A stretch of 64,000 nt of DNA from assembly GCF_001029445.1 (NCBI RefSeq), contig NZ_LDOT01000026.1:28155-92154 (forward strand), in the 5' to 3' direction. The notes beneath the pieces were generated by a model. That model worked only from the letters and a program-made list of their open reading frames with translations. It was not told the origin of the DNA and searched no databases. Position 1 is the first letter of the stretch, and every line of letters begins with the position of its first letter. Positions 28,177-36,638 of this stretch are shown one piece after another. Made by a program: the position numbers and the translations under genes. Source of the stretch: Photobacterium aquae. GTDB taxonomy: Bacteria > Pseudomonadota > Gammaproteobacteria > Enterobacterales > Vibrionaceae.

Positions 28177-29481
28177 ATGCCAGAGACATTAGCCCACAAC
28201 ATAAAAGCCTTTATTGAAGATCGCTTTCAAACCAAGCGAGACACCCTTGATAAAGAATATGAAAAAGAGCGAGCCAAGGCGGTATCAAGCGAAAGCGCAG
28301 ATGATGTCGAAGCCCAATATGCGACAAAACGAGAAAAGCTGACGCAAGATTTCACACTGTCTAACTGGTTAGACAGCGCCGCCAAAAGAGCCGCGCAAAT
28401 CAGCATGGTGACTCACGCGGTAAAGTTTACCCATAGTTCGGCCAAAGGCACCAATATACTGGCCTCCGATCTTGGTCACGATGTTCGCTACCTCGACACA
28501 GCCTCACTGCCTTTCCCTGCGGTCGATGCCGTAGGCAACGCAGCGGCGCTTGATGTTGCTCGCCTATTACAGCTCACAGATGATAACGGCCAGTCTTTGC
28601 TTGAGTATTTAAAACGTGACGACATAACGCCGTTAAAAGACTTGACGCACAGCGACACCCAATTAAGTGAGTGGGCAAGCGGCTTAAAGCAAGCGCTGCA
28701 AGATGCCACACCAAGTAGCCATTCACTCAGTAAGCAAGTCTATTTCCCTATCGGAAATGCCGAGTATCACCTACTCGCCCCCTTGTTTTCGTCATCACTT
28801 TCTCAGGCTCTCTACCAAGAAGTAACTCATAGCCGCTTTAGCCAAGACATGGTTGCCGCGAGAGAAGCCCGCAAGAAACAGCGTTATCATGACAAACCGG
28901 TCGTGGCCTATCCCAATCTAGCCCTGACTATCGCAGGTGGTTCAAAACCCCAAAATGTCTCTCAGTTGAACTCTGGGCGTGGCGGGCGTAATTACCTCTT
29001 TTCAACCCGCCCACCTCAATGGCAAGCCCAGCTTAAAGCACCAGTGATGAGCGGTAACATCTTCACCCATCCAGAGGTCCGTTACGCAACCAGAATGCCA
29101 ATTAAACAACTCACCGCATTTCTGATCAAAGTGAACCAGCAACATGCTGATAGTAACGTACGCATTCGCAACCGAGTTTCCCAGCTCGTGGATGAAACGG
29201 TCGACCACATCATCAGCAAAGTGGCGCAATGGCAACAGTTACCTACAGGATGGAGCAATAATGCCACTGAATTACCACTCGCTCAGCGTCGTTGGCTCGA
29301 CCCTAACCATCCTCAATGGGATGTACATGATGACCAGTGGCAGCAAGAAATAGCCACGATGTTTGGCCAGTGGATAGTCGCTAGCGTGAACCACATTGCA
29401 AACAACGAGTTATCGTTAGGTGCAATCGAAGTCACACAATGGCAAGACGCCTTCAAACAAGCGCTACAGGAAATAAGCTGA
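28177..29481 (+). CDS. csy1: Csy1 (Cas8f), large subunit of the I-F Cascade
   Basis: 434 residues. In the Csy surveillance complex Csy1 pairs with Csy2 at the 5' handle of the crRNA and reads the CC PAM. The N-terminal FIEDRFQTKRDTLDKEYEK helix, LASDLGHDVRYLDTASL, and the GGSKPQNVSQLNSGRGGRNYL block typical of Csy1 are present. AGGGAGG before the ATG is the strongest ribosome binding site in the operon. The stop TGA overlaps the start ATG of csy2 by one base. Confidence 0.96.
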   Translation: MPETLAHNIKAFIEDRFQTKRDTLDKEYEKERAKAVSSESADDVEAQYATKREKLTQDFTLSNWLDSAAKRAAQISMVTHAVKFTHSSAKGTNILASDLGHDVRYLDTASLPFPAVDAVGNAAALDVARLLQLTDDNGQSLLEYLKRDDITPLKDLTHSDTQLSEWASGLKQALQDATPSSHSLSKQVYFPIGNAEYHLLAPLFSSSLSQALYQEVTHSRFSQDMVAAREARKKQRYHDKPVVAYPNLALTIAGGSKPQNVSQLNSGRGGRNYLFSTRPPQWQAQLKAPVMSGNIFTHPEVRYATRMPIKQLTAFLIKVNQQHADSNVRIRNRVSQLVDETVDHIISKVAQWQQLPTGWSNNATELPLAQRRWLDPNHPQWDVHDDQWQQEIATMFGQWIVASVNHIANNELSLGAIEVTQWQDAFKQALQEIS

Positions 29482-30413
29482 TGGCCGACCAATACCTTAT
29501 CTTAAAAAACATCCGCATTAGCAACGCCAATGCCATTGCCGGTTTTACCTATGGTTTTCCGGCCGTTACCCATTTTCTTGGGTTTGTGCATGCTCTGTCG
29601 CGTAAATTGCAGCAAAATCATAACATCCGCTTAGACGATGTCGGCATTATCTGCCACCAGCACCAAGTGCATGCGTACCGAGAATCTATTTACGAGCCCT
29701 ATTCCTTCGCGCTGACTCGCAACCCGTTAACCAAGGAAGGAAAAACCGCCCCCATTAACGAAGAAGGACGAATGCACTTAACCGTCTCTTTGGTCATTAA
29801 AGCGCAAGGCATCAATATCGTCAGTGAGCACATTGAAAACGAACAATGTCACACCATTAAGGCATTGGCTGAAAAGCACAAACTCGCAGGCGGGCGAATC
29901 GACGCTATTGATGATTGCTACCTTGCCAAAAAAGATTGCCATAAGGCGATTTTACGCCCGTTACTACCTGGTTTCATGCTGGTTGAACGCTCTGACCTAT
30001 TAGCCGAGAAAAATACCCAATCTGCCAATCCTCTCGAAAATTGGTTAGATTTTTCAGCCCTGAAATTTGAAGCCACCGATGAACATGTGTCGGATGATGA
30101 CGAAAAAGTGAAGTGGCAACAGGTTGCCAAACCTAAAGGCTATCTAGTACCCATTCAAATTGGCTACAAGCAAATCGCCCCAACCTATAACGCAGGTGAC
30201 GTGGCAAATGTGAGAGACAGCGACACCCCCGTCAGTTTTGTTGAAGCAGTTCATAGCATTGGTGAGTGGATAGGTGCACCCAGCAAGCTGCATTCGCTGC
30301 AAGACATCCTGTGGCAATACCACTATCAAGCCCCTTTTTATGTCTGTCGTACTCAACAACCTGTTGAGCTAACGACAGAAAACGATGACATCGAATTAGA
30401 TTTAGACTTTTAA
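29481..30413 (+). CDS. csy2: Csy2 (Cas5f)
   Basis: 310-residue RAMP-fold Cascade subunit that forms a heterodimer with Csy1 and holds the 5' end of the crRNA. The N-terminus YLILKNIRISNANAIAGFTYGFPAVTHFLGFVHAL is the family signature. The start is the ATG at 29481, which shares a base with the csy1 stop (TGATG); the longer frame from 29439 lies inside csy1. Confidence 0.95.
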   Translation: MADQYLILKNIRISNANAIAGFTYGFPAVTHFLGFVHALSRKLQQNHNIRLDDVGIICHQHQVHAYRESIYEPYSFALTRNPLTKEGKTAPINEEGRMHLTVSLVIKAQGINIVSEHIENEQCHTIKALAEKHKLAGGRIDAIDDCYLAKKDCHKAILRPLLPGFMLVERSDLLAEKNTQSANPLENWLDFSALKFEATDEHVSDDDEKVKWQQVAKPKGYLVPIQIGYKQIAPTYNAGDVANVRDSDTPVSFVEAVHSIGEWIGAPSKLHSLQDILWQYHYQAPFYVCRTQQPVELTTENDDIELDLDF

Positions 30414-30423
30414 GGATATAACA

Positions 30424-31407
30424 ATGACTAAATTAACCACCCCTTCCGTATTGGCTTTTGAATCCAAACTCGCCTGTTCAGATGCCGTTATGTTCTCTGG
30501 CAACTGGGAAAACCGTCACAACAAAGCCGATTGGACGGCCATTCAGGTTACCGAAAAATCGGTACGCGGCACTATTTCAAACCGACTAAAAGGCGCGAAA
30601 GCCAGTAAAATTGATGCCGAAGTTGAAAAAGCCAACCTACAAACGGTCGACAACGCCGCATTGCCTTTTGATGCCGACACCTTAAAAATCACATTCACAC
30701 TTCGCGTATTGGGCGACTTAGCTCAACCATCTACCTGTAATAACCCTGAATACCAAGCCACCTTAGCAGAGCATATCAAAACATATGTACAGGAAAATGG
30801 GTTTAAAGAACTAGCAAAAAGGTACGCAACCAACCTCGCCAATGGACGATTCCTATGGCGTAACCGTGTAGGCGCTGAACAAATAGAAGTTCATGTGAGT
30901 CACCACGACCAACAATGGATTTTCGATGCCCTCGCACTATCGCTAAAATCATTCAGCCATGATTGCAATAAATTAGCTGAAATCACTTCGGTTATAGAAC
31001 AAGGCCTATTAGGCGAAAAAGCAACCCTACTAACCATTGATGCCTTCGTACAATTGGGTGGTGCGCAAACCGTGTTTCCATCACAAGAATTAGTAATGAA
31101 TGGTGGCGATAAGAAAAGCAAATACCTATACCAACTTGGTGGGCAAGCGGCCATGCATTCACAAAAAATTGGCAATGCGGTGCGTACTATCGACACGTGG
31201 TATCCGCAAGGTGATGAGTTTGGCCCAATCGCAATTGAACCTTATGGCAGTGTCACCAACCGCGGGGTTGCCTATCGCAAACCAAAAGACAAAACTGATT
31301 TTTATACAATTTTAGACAATTGGATGATCAAAGATAAAACGCCAGAGCTGAGTGAACAGCATTATCTTATGGCTATGTTAATTCGCGGCGGCGTATTCGG
31401 AGAGTAA
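30424..31407 (+). CDS. csy3: Csy3 (Cas7f), crRNA backbone subunit
   Basis: 327-residue RAMP protein; six copies coat the spacer part of the crRNA in the Csy complex. Recognised by PSVLAFESKLACSDAVMFSGNW, NRVGAEQIEVHV and VFPSQELVMN. AAGGAT overlaps the csy2 stop and lies eight bases before the ATG. The stop TAA shares its last base with the cas6f ATG. Confidence 0.96.
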   Translation: MTKLTTPSVLAFESKLACSDAVMFSGNWENRHNKADWTAIQVTEKSVRGTISNRLKGAKASKIDAEVEKANLQTVDNAALPFDADTLKITFTLRVLGDLAQPSTCNNPEYQATLAEHIKTYVQENGFKELAKRYATNLANGRFLWRNRVGAEQIEVHVSHHDQQWIFDALALSLKSFSHDCNKLAEITSVIEQGLLGEKATLLTIDAFVQLGGAQTVFPSQELVMNGGDKKSKYLYQLGGQAAMHSQKIGNAVRTIDTWYPQGDEFGPIAIEPYGSVTNRGVAYRKPKDKTDFYTILDNWMIKDKTPELSEQHYLMAMLIRGGVFGE

Positions 31408-31964
31408 TGATGGATTGCTATCTTGATATTCAGGTAGAACCTGACAGCGAAATCAGTACGCCTGCGTTAATGAACAACTTGTTTTCCAAGTTTCACCGAG
31501 CTATGGCGCAAACATGCAATGGCTTAATCGCAGTGAGCTTTCCCAAGCATGGTCGCATATTGGGGGATGTGTTACGCCTTCATGGAACACAGCAGCATTT
31601 AAATCAATTAATGGCACAATCCTGGCTAAAAGGACTCAGGGATTACACCATCGTGGGTGATATTTTGCCTGTTCCTAGCGAAGTAAAAGGTTACCGAACC
31701 GTCTCTCGGGTACAAAAGAAAAGCCCGCAGAACTTGCGTAAACGCTCAATTGCAAAAGGCTGGTTAACAGAAGAGGAAGCCCGACACAGCATTCCAGACT
31801 CAAAGCAACCTCAATTAGCATTGCCTTACTTACAACTACAAAGCCAGTCAAACAAAAATGTGATGCGCATTTATGTAAGGCACGGTGATATCACTCAACA
31901 AGCAATAGATGGCGAATACTCCAGTTATGGATTAAGCCGTCAGGCAACCATTCCTTGGTTCTAA
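31407..31964 (+). CDS. cas6f: Cas6f (Csy4), crRNA-processing endoribonuclease
   Basis: 185 residues (184 if the second ATG at 31410 is used). Cleaves the repeat RNA at the 3' foot of the CTGCC/GGCAG hairpin and stays bound. MDCYLDIQVEPD matches the family N-terminus, and the catalytic His lies in LFSKFHRAM, at position 29 when counted from the second Met, exactly as in P. aeruginosa Csy4; this favours 31410. The Ser in VSRVQ and the Arg-rich helix KSPQNLRKRSIAK that binds the hairpin groove are present, as is the C-terminal GLSRQATIPWF. Confidence 0.96.
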   Translation: MMDCYLDIQVEPDSEISTPALMNNLFSKFHRAMAQTCNGLIAVSFPKHGRILGDVLRLHGTQQHLNQLMAQSWLKGLRDYTIVGDILPVPSEVKGYRTVSRVQKKSPQNLRKRSIAKGWLTEEEARHSIPDSKQPQLALPYLQLQSQSNKNVMRIYVRHGDITQQAIDGEYSSYGLSRQATIPWF

Positions 31965-32101
31965 CCTTTAGACCCTATTTTTCTCGATACTCATAAATTA
32001 TTGATTTTAAAGTTATGTGTAGATGGCTTTAAAAATAGGGTTTTTATTTCAAATCGACATTTCGCTCTTTAACAACAAGGCTTTCAACGATATTATCAAC
32101 G
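31965..32101 (+). promoter_or_regulatory. CRISPR leader with IHF site and flanking inverted repeat
   Basis: A/T-rich leader between cas6f and the first repeat. An exact match to the IHF consensus WATCAANNNNTTR lies on the minus strand at 31994-32006 (AATCAATAATTTA). It is framed by a perfect 10-bp inverted repeat, CCCTATTTTT at 31973-31982 and AAAAATAGGG at 32031-32040; the right arm is followed by TTTTTATTT, so the pair could also act as a cas operon terminator. IHF-bent leaders guide Cas1-Cas2 integration in type I systems. Confidence 0.7.
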
Positions 32102-34106
32102 CTTCACTGCCGCACAGGCAGCTTAGAAATAGCAGGAAAGGGCAAAACGACCCCAAAACCGCTTCACTGCCGCACAGGCAGCTTAGAAAGGCATGGGATA
32201 CCACTCTTGGGGCAACTGGACCTTCACTGCCGCACAGGCAGCTTAGAAATGCATCAAGAACAGACAAATCAACAGGCTGCCCTTCACTGCCGCACAGGCA
32301 GCTTAGAAACGATGCGTAATACGGGGGTCATTGGGTGGGGTCTTCACTGCCGCACAGGCAGCTTAGAAAATCAGGCAAATATGGCTCAAAATCCTCAAAA
32401 GCTTCACTGCCGCACAGGCAGCTTAGAAATGGCTTTGTTGCCGCAAAATTAGTGCTTCTATCTTCACTGCCGCACAGGCAGCTTAGAAAATGCTAGGCAC
32501 GAGCCACTCGATTTAGTTTATCTTCACTGCCGCACAGGCAGCTTAGAAAATCAGAAAAGCGACTTGCAACGGCATAAACAACTTCACTGCCGCACAGGCA
32601 GCTTAGAAAGTAGATTGTGGCAAATGCTCAAAAACACGAGGCTTCACTGCCGCACAGGCAGCTTAGAAACACAATCTACGGCTAATAAGCCAACTTCTAG
32701 TCTTCACTGCCGCACAGGCAGCTTAGAAAAGTAGAGGATGCTATGCAGAAAGAGCTGCGCACTTCACTGCCGCACAGGCAGCTTAGAAACTGAAAACCCA
32801 TTGAATAACCTTGTTGTCGATCTTCACTGCCGCACAGGCAGCTTAGAAATCAACGTGGTTGGCAAACTGATAAGGGCGTTTCTTCACTGCCGCACAGGCA
32901 GCTTAGAAATTACCCCATTGATGAAGGAGTTTTCCCTCATCCTTCACTGCCGCACAGGCAGCTTAGAAAAAGGTTCCGCTTGAGGTTCATCTTTTATATA
33001 GCTTCACTGCCGCACAGGCAGCTTAGAAATCAAATCAGAAGGCAACTTATTAAAACTAATCCTTCACTGCCGCACAGGCAGCTTAGAAATTATTTTCATC
33101 ATTAGAAAAGCGACTTGCAACCTTCACTGCCGCACAGGCAGCTTAGAAAGGTCAGCGAGCATCGCGCGGTGGGCAGATTGTCTTCACTGCCGCACAGGCA
33201 GCTTAGAAAAACTTGCTGGACGATTAGCGAATCCTTGGCAACTTCACTGCCGCACAGGCAGCTTAGAAACCAAGCCATCTAACAATTCGACCAGTAGAAT
33301 GACTTCACTGCCGCACAGGCAGCTTAGAAAAGAGTTGGATAAAGCAAATGATTCTCTTGCAGCTTCACTGCCGCACAGGCAGCTTAGAAACAATATGGTT
33401 TGATGCTCATTGCTACAGCTAAACTTCACTGCCGCACAGGCAGCTTAGAAAGTGATGGCCCCTTTTGCCTTGGCGGTCACGGCCTTCACTGCCGCACAGG
33501 CAGCTTAGAAAACCAGCGGCACGCGGTGCCCTGAATGTAGTTACTTCACTGCCGCACAGGCAGCTTAGAAATGACTCCACATTGCCATCCTCCGAACCCT
33601 CAGCTTCACTGCCGCACAGGCAGCTTAGAAAAAGCGCTGTATGGCTCGCCGAGAGTGGTTGGCCTTCACTGCCGCACAGGCAGCTTAGAAAACCAAGCAA
33701 AAGCAATACATCGAAGGGCAAATCTTCACTGCCGCACAGGCAGCTTAGAAAAGAAACCGGAATATCTTTCGAAATAGATTTATCTTCACTGCCGCACAGG
33801 CAGCTTAGAAAACGGGGGTCTAGGAGATTTCATGGTCATGGTGCTTCACTGCCGCACAGGCAGCTTAGAAACTCGCTTGTTCTATAACTCAACAACCAAG
33901 AAACTTCACTGCCGCACAGGCAGCTTAGAAAGAGCTGATCGAGGCTGTTGCATGGTTGAGATCCTTCACTGCCGCACAGGCAGCTTAGAAATGGAGCGCA
34001 TCTACTGGCATGTTCACATCCGCCTTCACTGCCGCACAGGCAGATTAAAGTTTTATTAACAGTTCCCTTCCCGTGGGCCTTCACTGCCGTACAGGCAGCC
34101 ACTACA
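32102..34106 (+). CRISPR. Type I-F CRISPR array, 33 repeats plus one decayed repeat
   Basis: 28-base repeats starting CTTCACTG, with the hairpin CTGCC-GCACA-GGCAG and the 8-base end CTTAGAAA that becomes the crRNA 5' handle. Repeats 1-32 read identical by eye. There are 32 spacers: 30 of 32 bases, two of 33 bases (33270-33302 and 33391-33423). Repeat 33 (34024-34051) is altered in its last eight bases. After 27 bases a further decayed copy (34079-34106) keeps only the first 20 bases, with one loop change. The leader end is at cas6f, the old end at sbcB. Same subtype as the adjacent cas genes. Confidence 0.98.
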
Positions 34107-34198
34107 GTAACACTGTCTTATCCTTATTTTATCCGCATTACCGCTAATTCTCTGTTATCATTGCCAACAATGAGCAGTGACTGCATGTGAACAAGATC

Positions 34199-35623
34199 AT
34201 GAGCAACAACGACAATCAACCAACCCTTTTCTGGCTAGACTACGAAACCTTCGGTGCCAACCCGGCACTTGACCGTCCTTGCCAGTTTGCCGGTGTTCGC
34301 ACCGATATGGATATGAACATCATTGGCGAGCCTTTGGTGATTTACTGCAAACCGCCGGTAGACTATCTACCCTCGCCGGAAGCATGCCTGATTACAGGGA
34401 TCACCCCGCAGGAAGCCCATGAAAAAGGCTTGCCCGAGCACGAATTCATGGCCCTTATTCATGCAGAGTTATCTAAGCCCAATACCTGTGTAATTGGTTA
34501 TAACAACGTGCGCTTCGATGATGAAGTCACCCGCTATTCGCTGTACCGCAATTTCATCGACCCTTACGCGTGGAGCTGGCAAAACGGCAACTCGCGCTGG
34601 GATCTGCTCGATATCATGCGTACCTGCTATGCGCTGCGCCCAGAAGGGCTTGAGTGGCCCCTCAACGAAGACGGCAAACCAAGCTTCAAGCTGGAAAAGC
34701 TCTCGGTAGCCAACGGTATTGAACACGCCAACGCCCACGATGCAATGGCCGATGTGTATGCCACTATCGAATTGGCGAAACAAATCAAACAAAACCAGCC
34801 AAAACTGTTCGACTATTTCTTCACCCTGCGCAACAAGCGCAAGCTGCAAGAGCTTATCGACGTGGTCAACCTGACCCCGCTGATGCACGTATCGGGCATG
34901 TTCGGTGTTGATTGCGGCAACACCAGCTGGATTGTGCCGATGGAATGGCATCCAGAAAACAAGAATGCTGTTATTGCGGTTAACCTTGCGATGGATCCTA
35001 CCCCGCTTATCGAGCTGTCGGCCGATGAGCTGCGCGAGCGCCTGTATACCAAACGTATTGACCTTGGGCCTGATGAGTTACCTGTTCCGCTCAAGCTGAT
35101 CCACCTTAACAAGTGCCCGGTACTGGCCCCGGCGAAAACCCTGCGCGCAGAAGATGCGGCCCGCCTGGGTATCGACCGTGAAGCCTGCCTGAAAAACCTC
35201 GCTGTATTGAAGGCACACCCAGAAGTGCGCGAAAAACTGCAGGCGATATACAGCCAAGAGCGCGAGTTCAACAACGACAACAATGTTGATGCGATGCTTT
35301 ACAGCGGGTTCTTCTCGTATGCTGATCGTGCCACCATGAACATTATCTTGCAGACACCGCCTGAAGAACTGGGCAAGCTGGAACTGAATGTAAGCGATGA
35401 GCGCATCAAACCGCTACTGTTCCGCTACCGTGCCCGCAACTTCCCTATGACGCTCGATTACAAAGAGCAACAGCAATGGAAGCATTACTGCCAGGACTAT
35501 TTCGAGGAGAAACTGTCGCGCTACATGCAGAACCTTGAAGCCATAGCGATGGACAACCAAAGCGATGAGCGCAAGATGAAAATCCTAAAAGCGGTATACG
35601 ACTACGTGGCCACACTGGTGTAA
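34199..35623 (+). CDS. sbcB: Exodeoxyribonuclease I
   Basis: Processive 3'-5' single-strand DNA exonuclease used in mismatch repair and recombination. The 474-residue product follows E. coli SbcB over its whole length. DEDD-type catalytic residues: D14 and E16 (WLDYETFG), RFDDEVTR, and NAHDAMADVY; the SH3-like and helical ExoI_C parts follow (VSGMFGVDCGNTSW, YSGFFSYADRATM). The ATG at 34199 is chosen over a GTG at 34187 by the N-terminal alignment. It begins about 90 bases after the CRISPR array on the same strand, with no terminator between them. Confidence 0.95.
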   Translation: MSNNDNQPTLFWLDYETFGANPALDRPCQFAGVRTDMDMNIIGEPLVIYCKPPVDYLPSPEACLITGITPQEAHEKGLPEHEFMALIHAELSKPNTCVIGYNNVRFDDEVTRYSLYRNFIDPYAWSWQNGNSRWDLLDIMRTCYALRPEGLEWPLNEDGKPSFKLEKLSVANGIEHANAHDAMADVYATIELAKQIKQNQPKLFDYFFTLRNKRKLQELIDVVNLTPLMHVSGMFGVDCGNTSWIVPMEWHPENKNAVIAVNLAMDPTPLIELSADELRERLYTKRIDLGPDELPVPLKLIHLNKCPVLAPAKTLRAEDAARLGIDREACLKNLAVLKAHPEVREKLQAIYSQEREFNNDNNVDAMLYSGFFSYADRATMNIILQTPPEELGKLELNVSDERIKPLLFRYRARNFPMTLDYKEQQQWKHYCQDYFEEKLSRYMQNLEAIAMDNQSDERKMKILKAVYDYVATLV

Positions 35624-35682
35624 GTTGCAGAAAAATATCAACTGAACCGTTTATAAATCAGTTAAACCGTCATTATGATATG

Positions 35683-35719
35683 AGCCCCGAAGCCGACCAA
35701 GCACTTTGGGGCTTTTTTC
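35683..35719 (+). terminator. Terminator of sbcB
   Basis: AGCCCCGAAG / CTTTGGGGCT stem with an 11-base loop, followed by six Ts. The rest of the gap to 35953 shows no supported gene. Confidence 0.85.
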
Positions 35720-35953
35720 TGAGACACATTCACCATAGCGCAAGTTGCAAAAACAGACGCCCCGTTTCACACTTTATCTAATCAAGTTATTTATCAATAA
35801 TGCCAATCACAAGCAGTCATTGGGCATGGATAGCTGGGATAAATACTTGTAGCCTATTGAACCGAAGCACTTTTACAACGTGTCGGCATGGAAGCTCTTT
35901 GGCTGGATCGCATCTCTTACTGCACAACTGCGTAGTTGTTTTGAGTGGAAACC

Positions 35954-36496
35954 ATGACGACAAAAACACTGACCCGCTGTTTTCGCTTTACCCATGTCGA
36001 CTTTGTACCCGACATGCGCTTGTTGATATGGAACGACAAAACCGAAACTCCGCTTACTGTGCATGAGTCACGTCTGTTGGAAACCTTGTGCTTAAGTGCT
36101 GGCGAGGTGATTAATGCCGAGCCGCTGTATCATAAAACCTTCACTCAAATCGATCCTTACGAGGATGACCACAATAACCAGTATGATCTCAATACGCTGT
36201 GCCATTCTCTGCAACAAAAGCTAACACGCGGCAACAAGGTGGTTATTCCTATCGATGTGATCCGCCACTATGGCTTTCGAGTTCCGCTGCCGGTGAAAAC
36301 CTGCCGAATTATCCATGAGAGCAAGACCGTTAACGCACTTCCCGCAAAACCCGTCTCACCCACCTCGCCCTCAAACTCGACCTCTCCCAAAAAGTCTCCA
36401 GCAGAAAACATCGTTAACCATAGCATCATGCATAAAATATCTGTGGTGATCCTCACTATTGCCGGTGCTGCCGTTATCTACGCCTCATTCAACTGA
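35954..36496 (+). CDS. Membrane-tethered winged-helix regulator (CadC/ToxR-like), no sensor domain
   Basis: 180 residues. The N-terminal 100 residues fit the OmpR/PhoB-type winged helix found in CadC and ToxR: LLIWNDKTETPLTVHESRLLETLCLSAGEVINAEPLY, then LNTLCHSLQQKL, and an end like VIRHYGFRVPLPV. A Pro/Ser-rich linker (about 116-145) leads to one membrane segment (ISVVILTIAGAAVIYAS) at the very C-terminus. No periplasmic sensor follows, unlike ToxR or CadC. The ATG at 35954 is used; a GTG at 35945 is the alternative. It lies directly before lrgAB-cdd, which might be its target, but this is inference. Confidence 0.7.
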   Translation: MTTKTLTRCFRFTHVDFVPDMRLLIWNDKTETPLTVHESRLLETLCLSAGEVINAEPLYHKTFTQIDPYEDDHNNQYDLNTLCHSLQQKLTRGNKVVIPIDVIRHYGFRVPLPVKTCRIIHESKTVNALPAKPVSPTSPSNSTSPKKSPAENIVNHSIMHKISVVILTIAGAAVIYASFN

Positions 36497-36576
36497 ATAC
36501 CTACCCGCAGCCTCACCATAACGCCGCAACCAAGGTTTTAAACGCCATTTTTTCGCGAATTTAACCGCCAATAAAG

Positions 36577-36592
36577 TGTGGTTTTGATCACA
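36577..36592 (+). promoter_or_regulatory. CRP-like site upstream of lrgAB
   Basis: TGTGG-TTTTGA-TCACA matches the CRP core TGTGA-N6-TCACA at 9 of 10 positions, about 45 bases before the lrgA start. A TATGAT follows at 36602. Confidence 0.6.
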
Positions 36593-36638
36593 TTTATTTT
36601 GTATGATAAATCAATCCTACGCTAATCATGAAGGGTTT

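Noticed and set aside
23846..31964. Possibility of a transposon-encoded I-F3 (Tn7-like) system
   Set aside because: cas1 and cas2-3 are present, csy1 and csy2 are separate genes, and there is no tniQ, tnsA, tnsB or tnsC.
32310..33842. Shared ACGGGGGTC in spacers 4 and 29
   Set aside because: A 9-base match is expected about once by chance among the spacers; flanks do not agree.
32023..34102. Several ORFs with repeated LHCRTGSLE, SLPHRQLR or FLSCLCGSE peptides
   Set aside because: They are translations of the CRISPR repeat in different frames, not genes.
34187..34198. GTG start for sbcB at 34187
   Set aside because: The ATG at 34199 gives the N-terminus that aligns with the family; the GTG has no better ribosome binding site.
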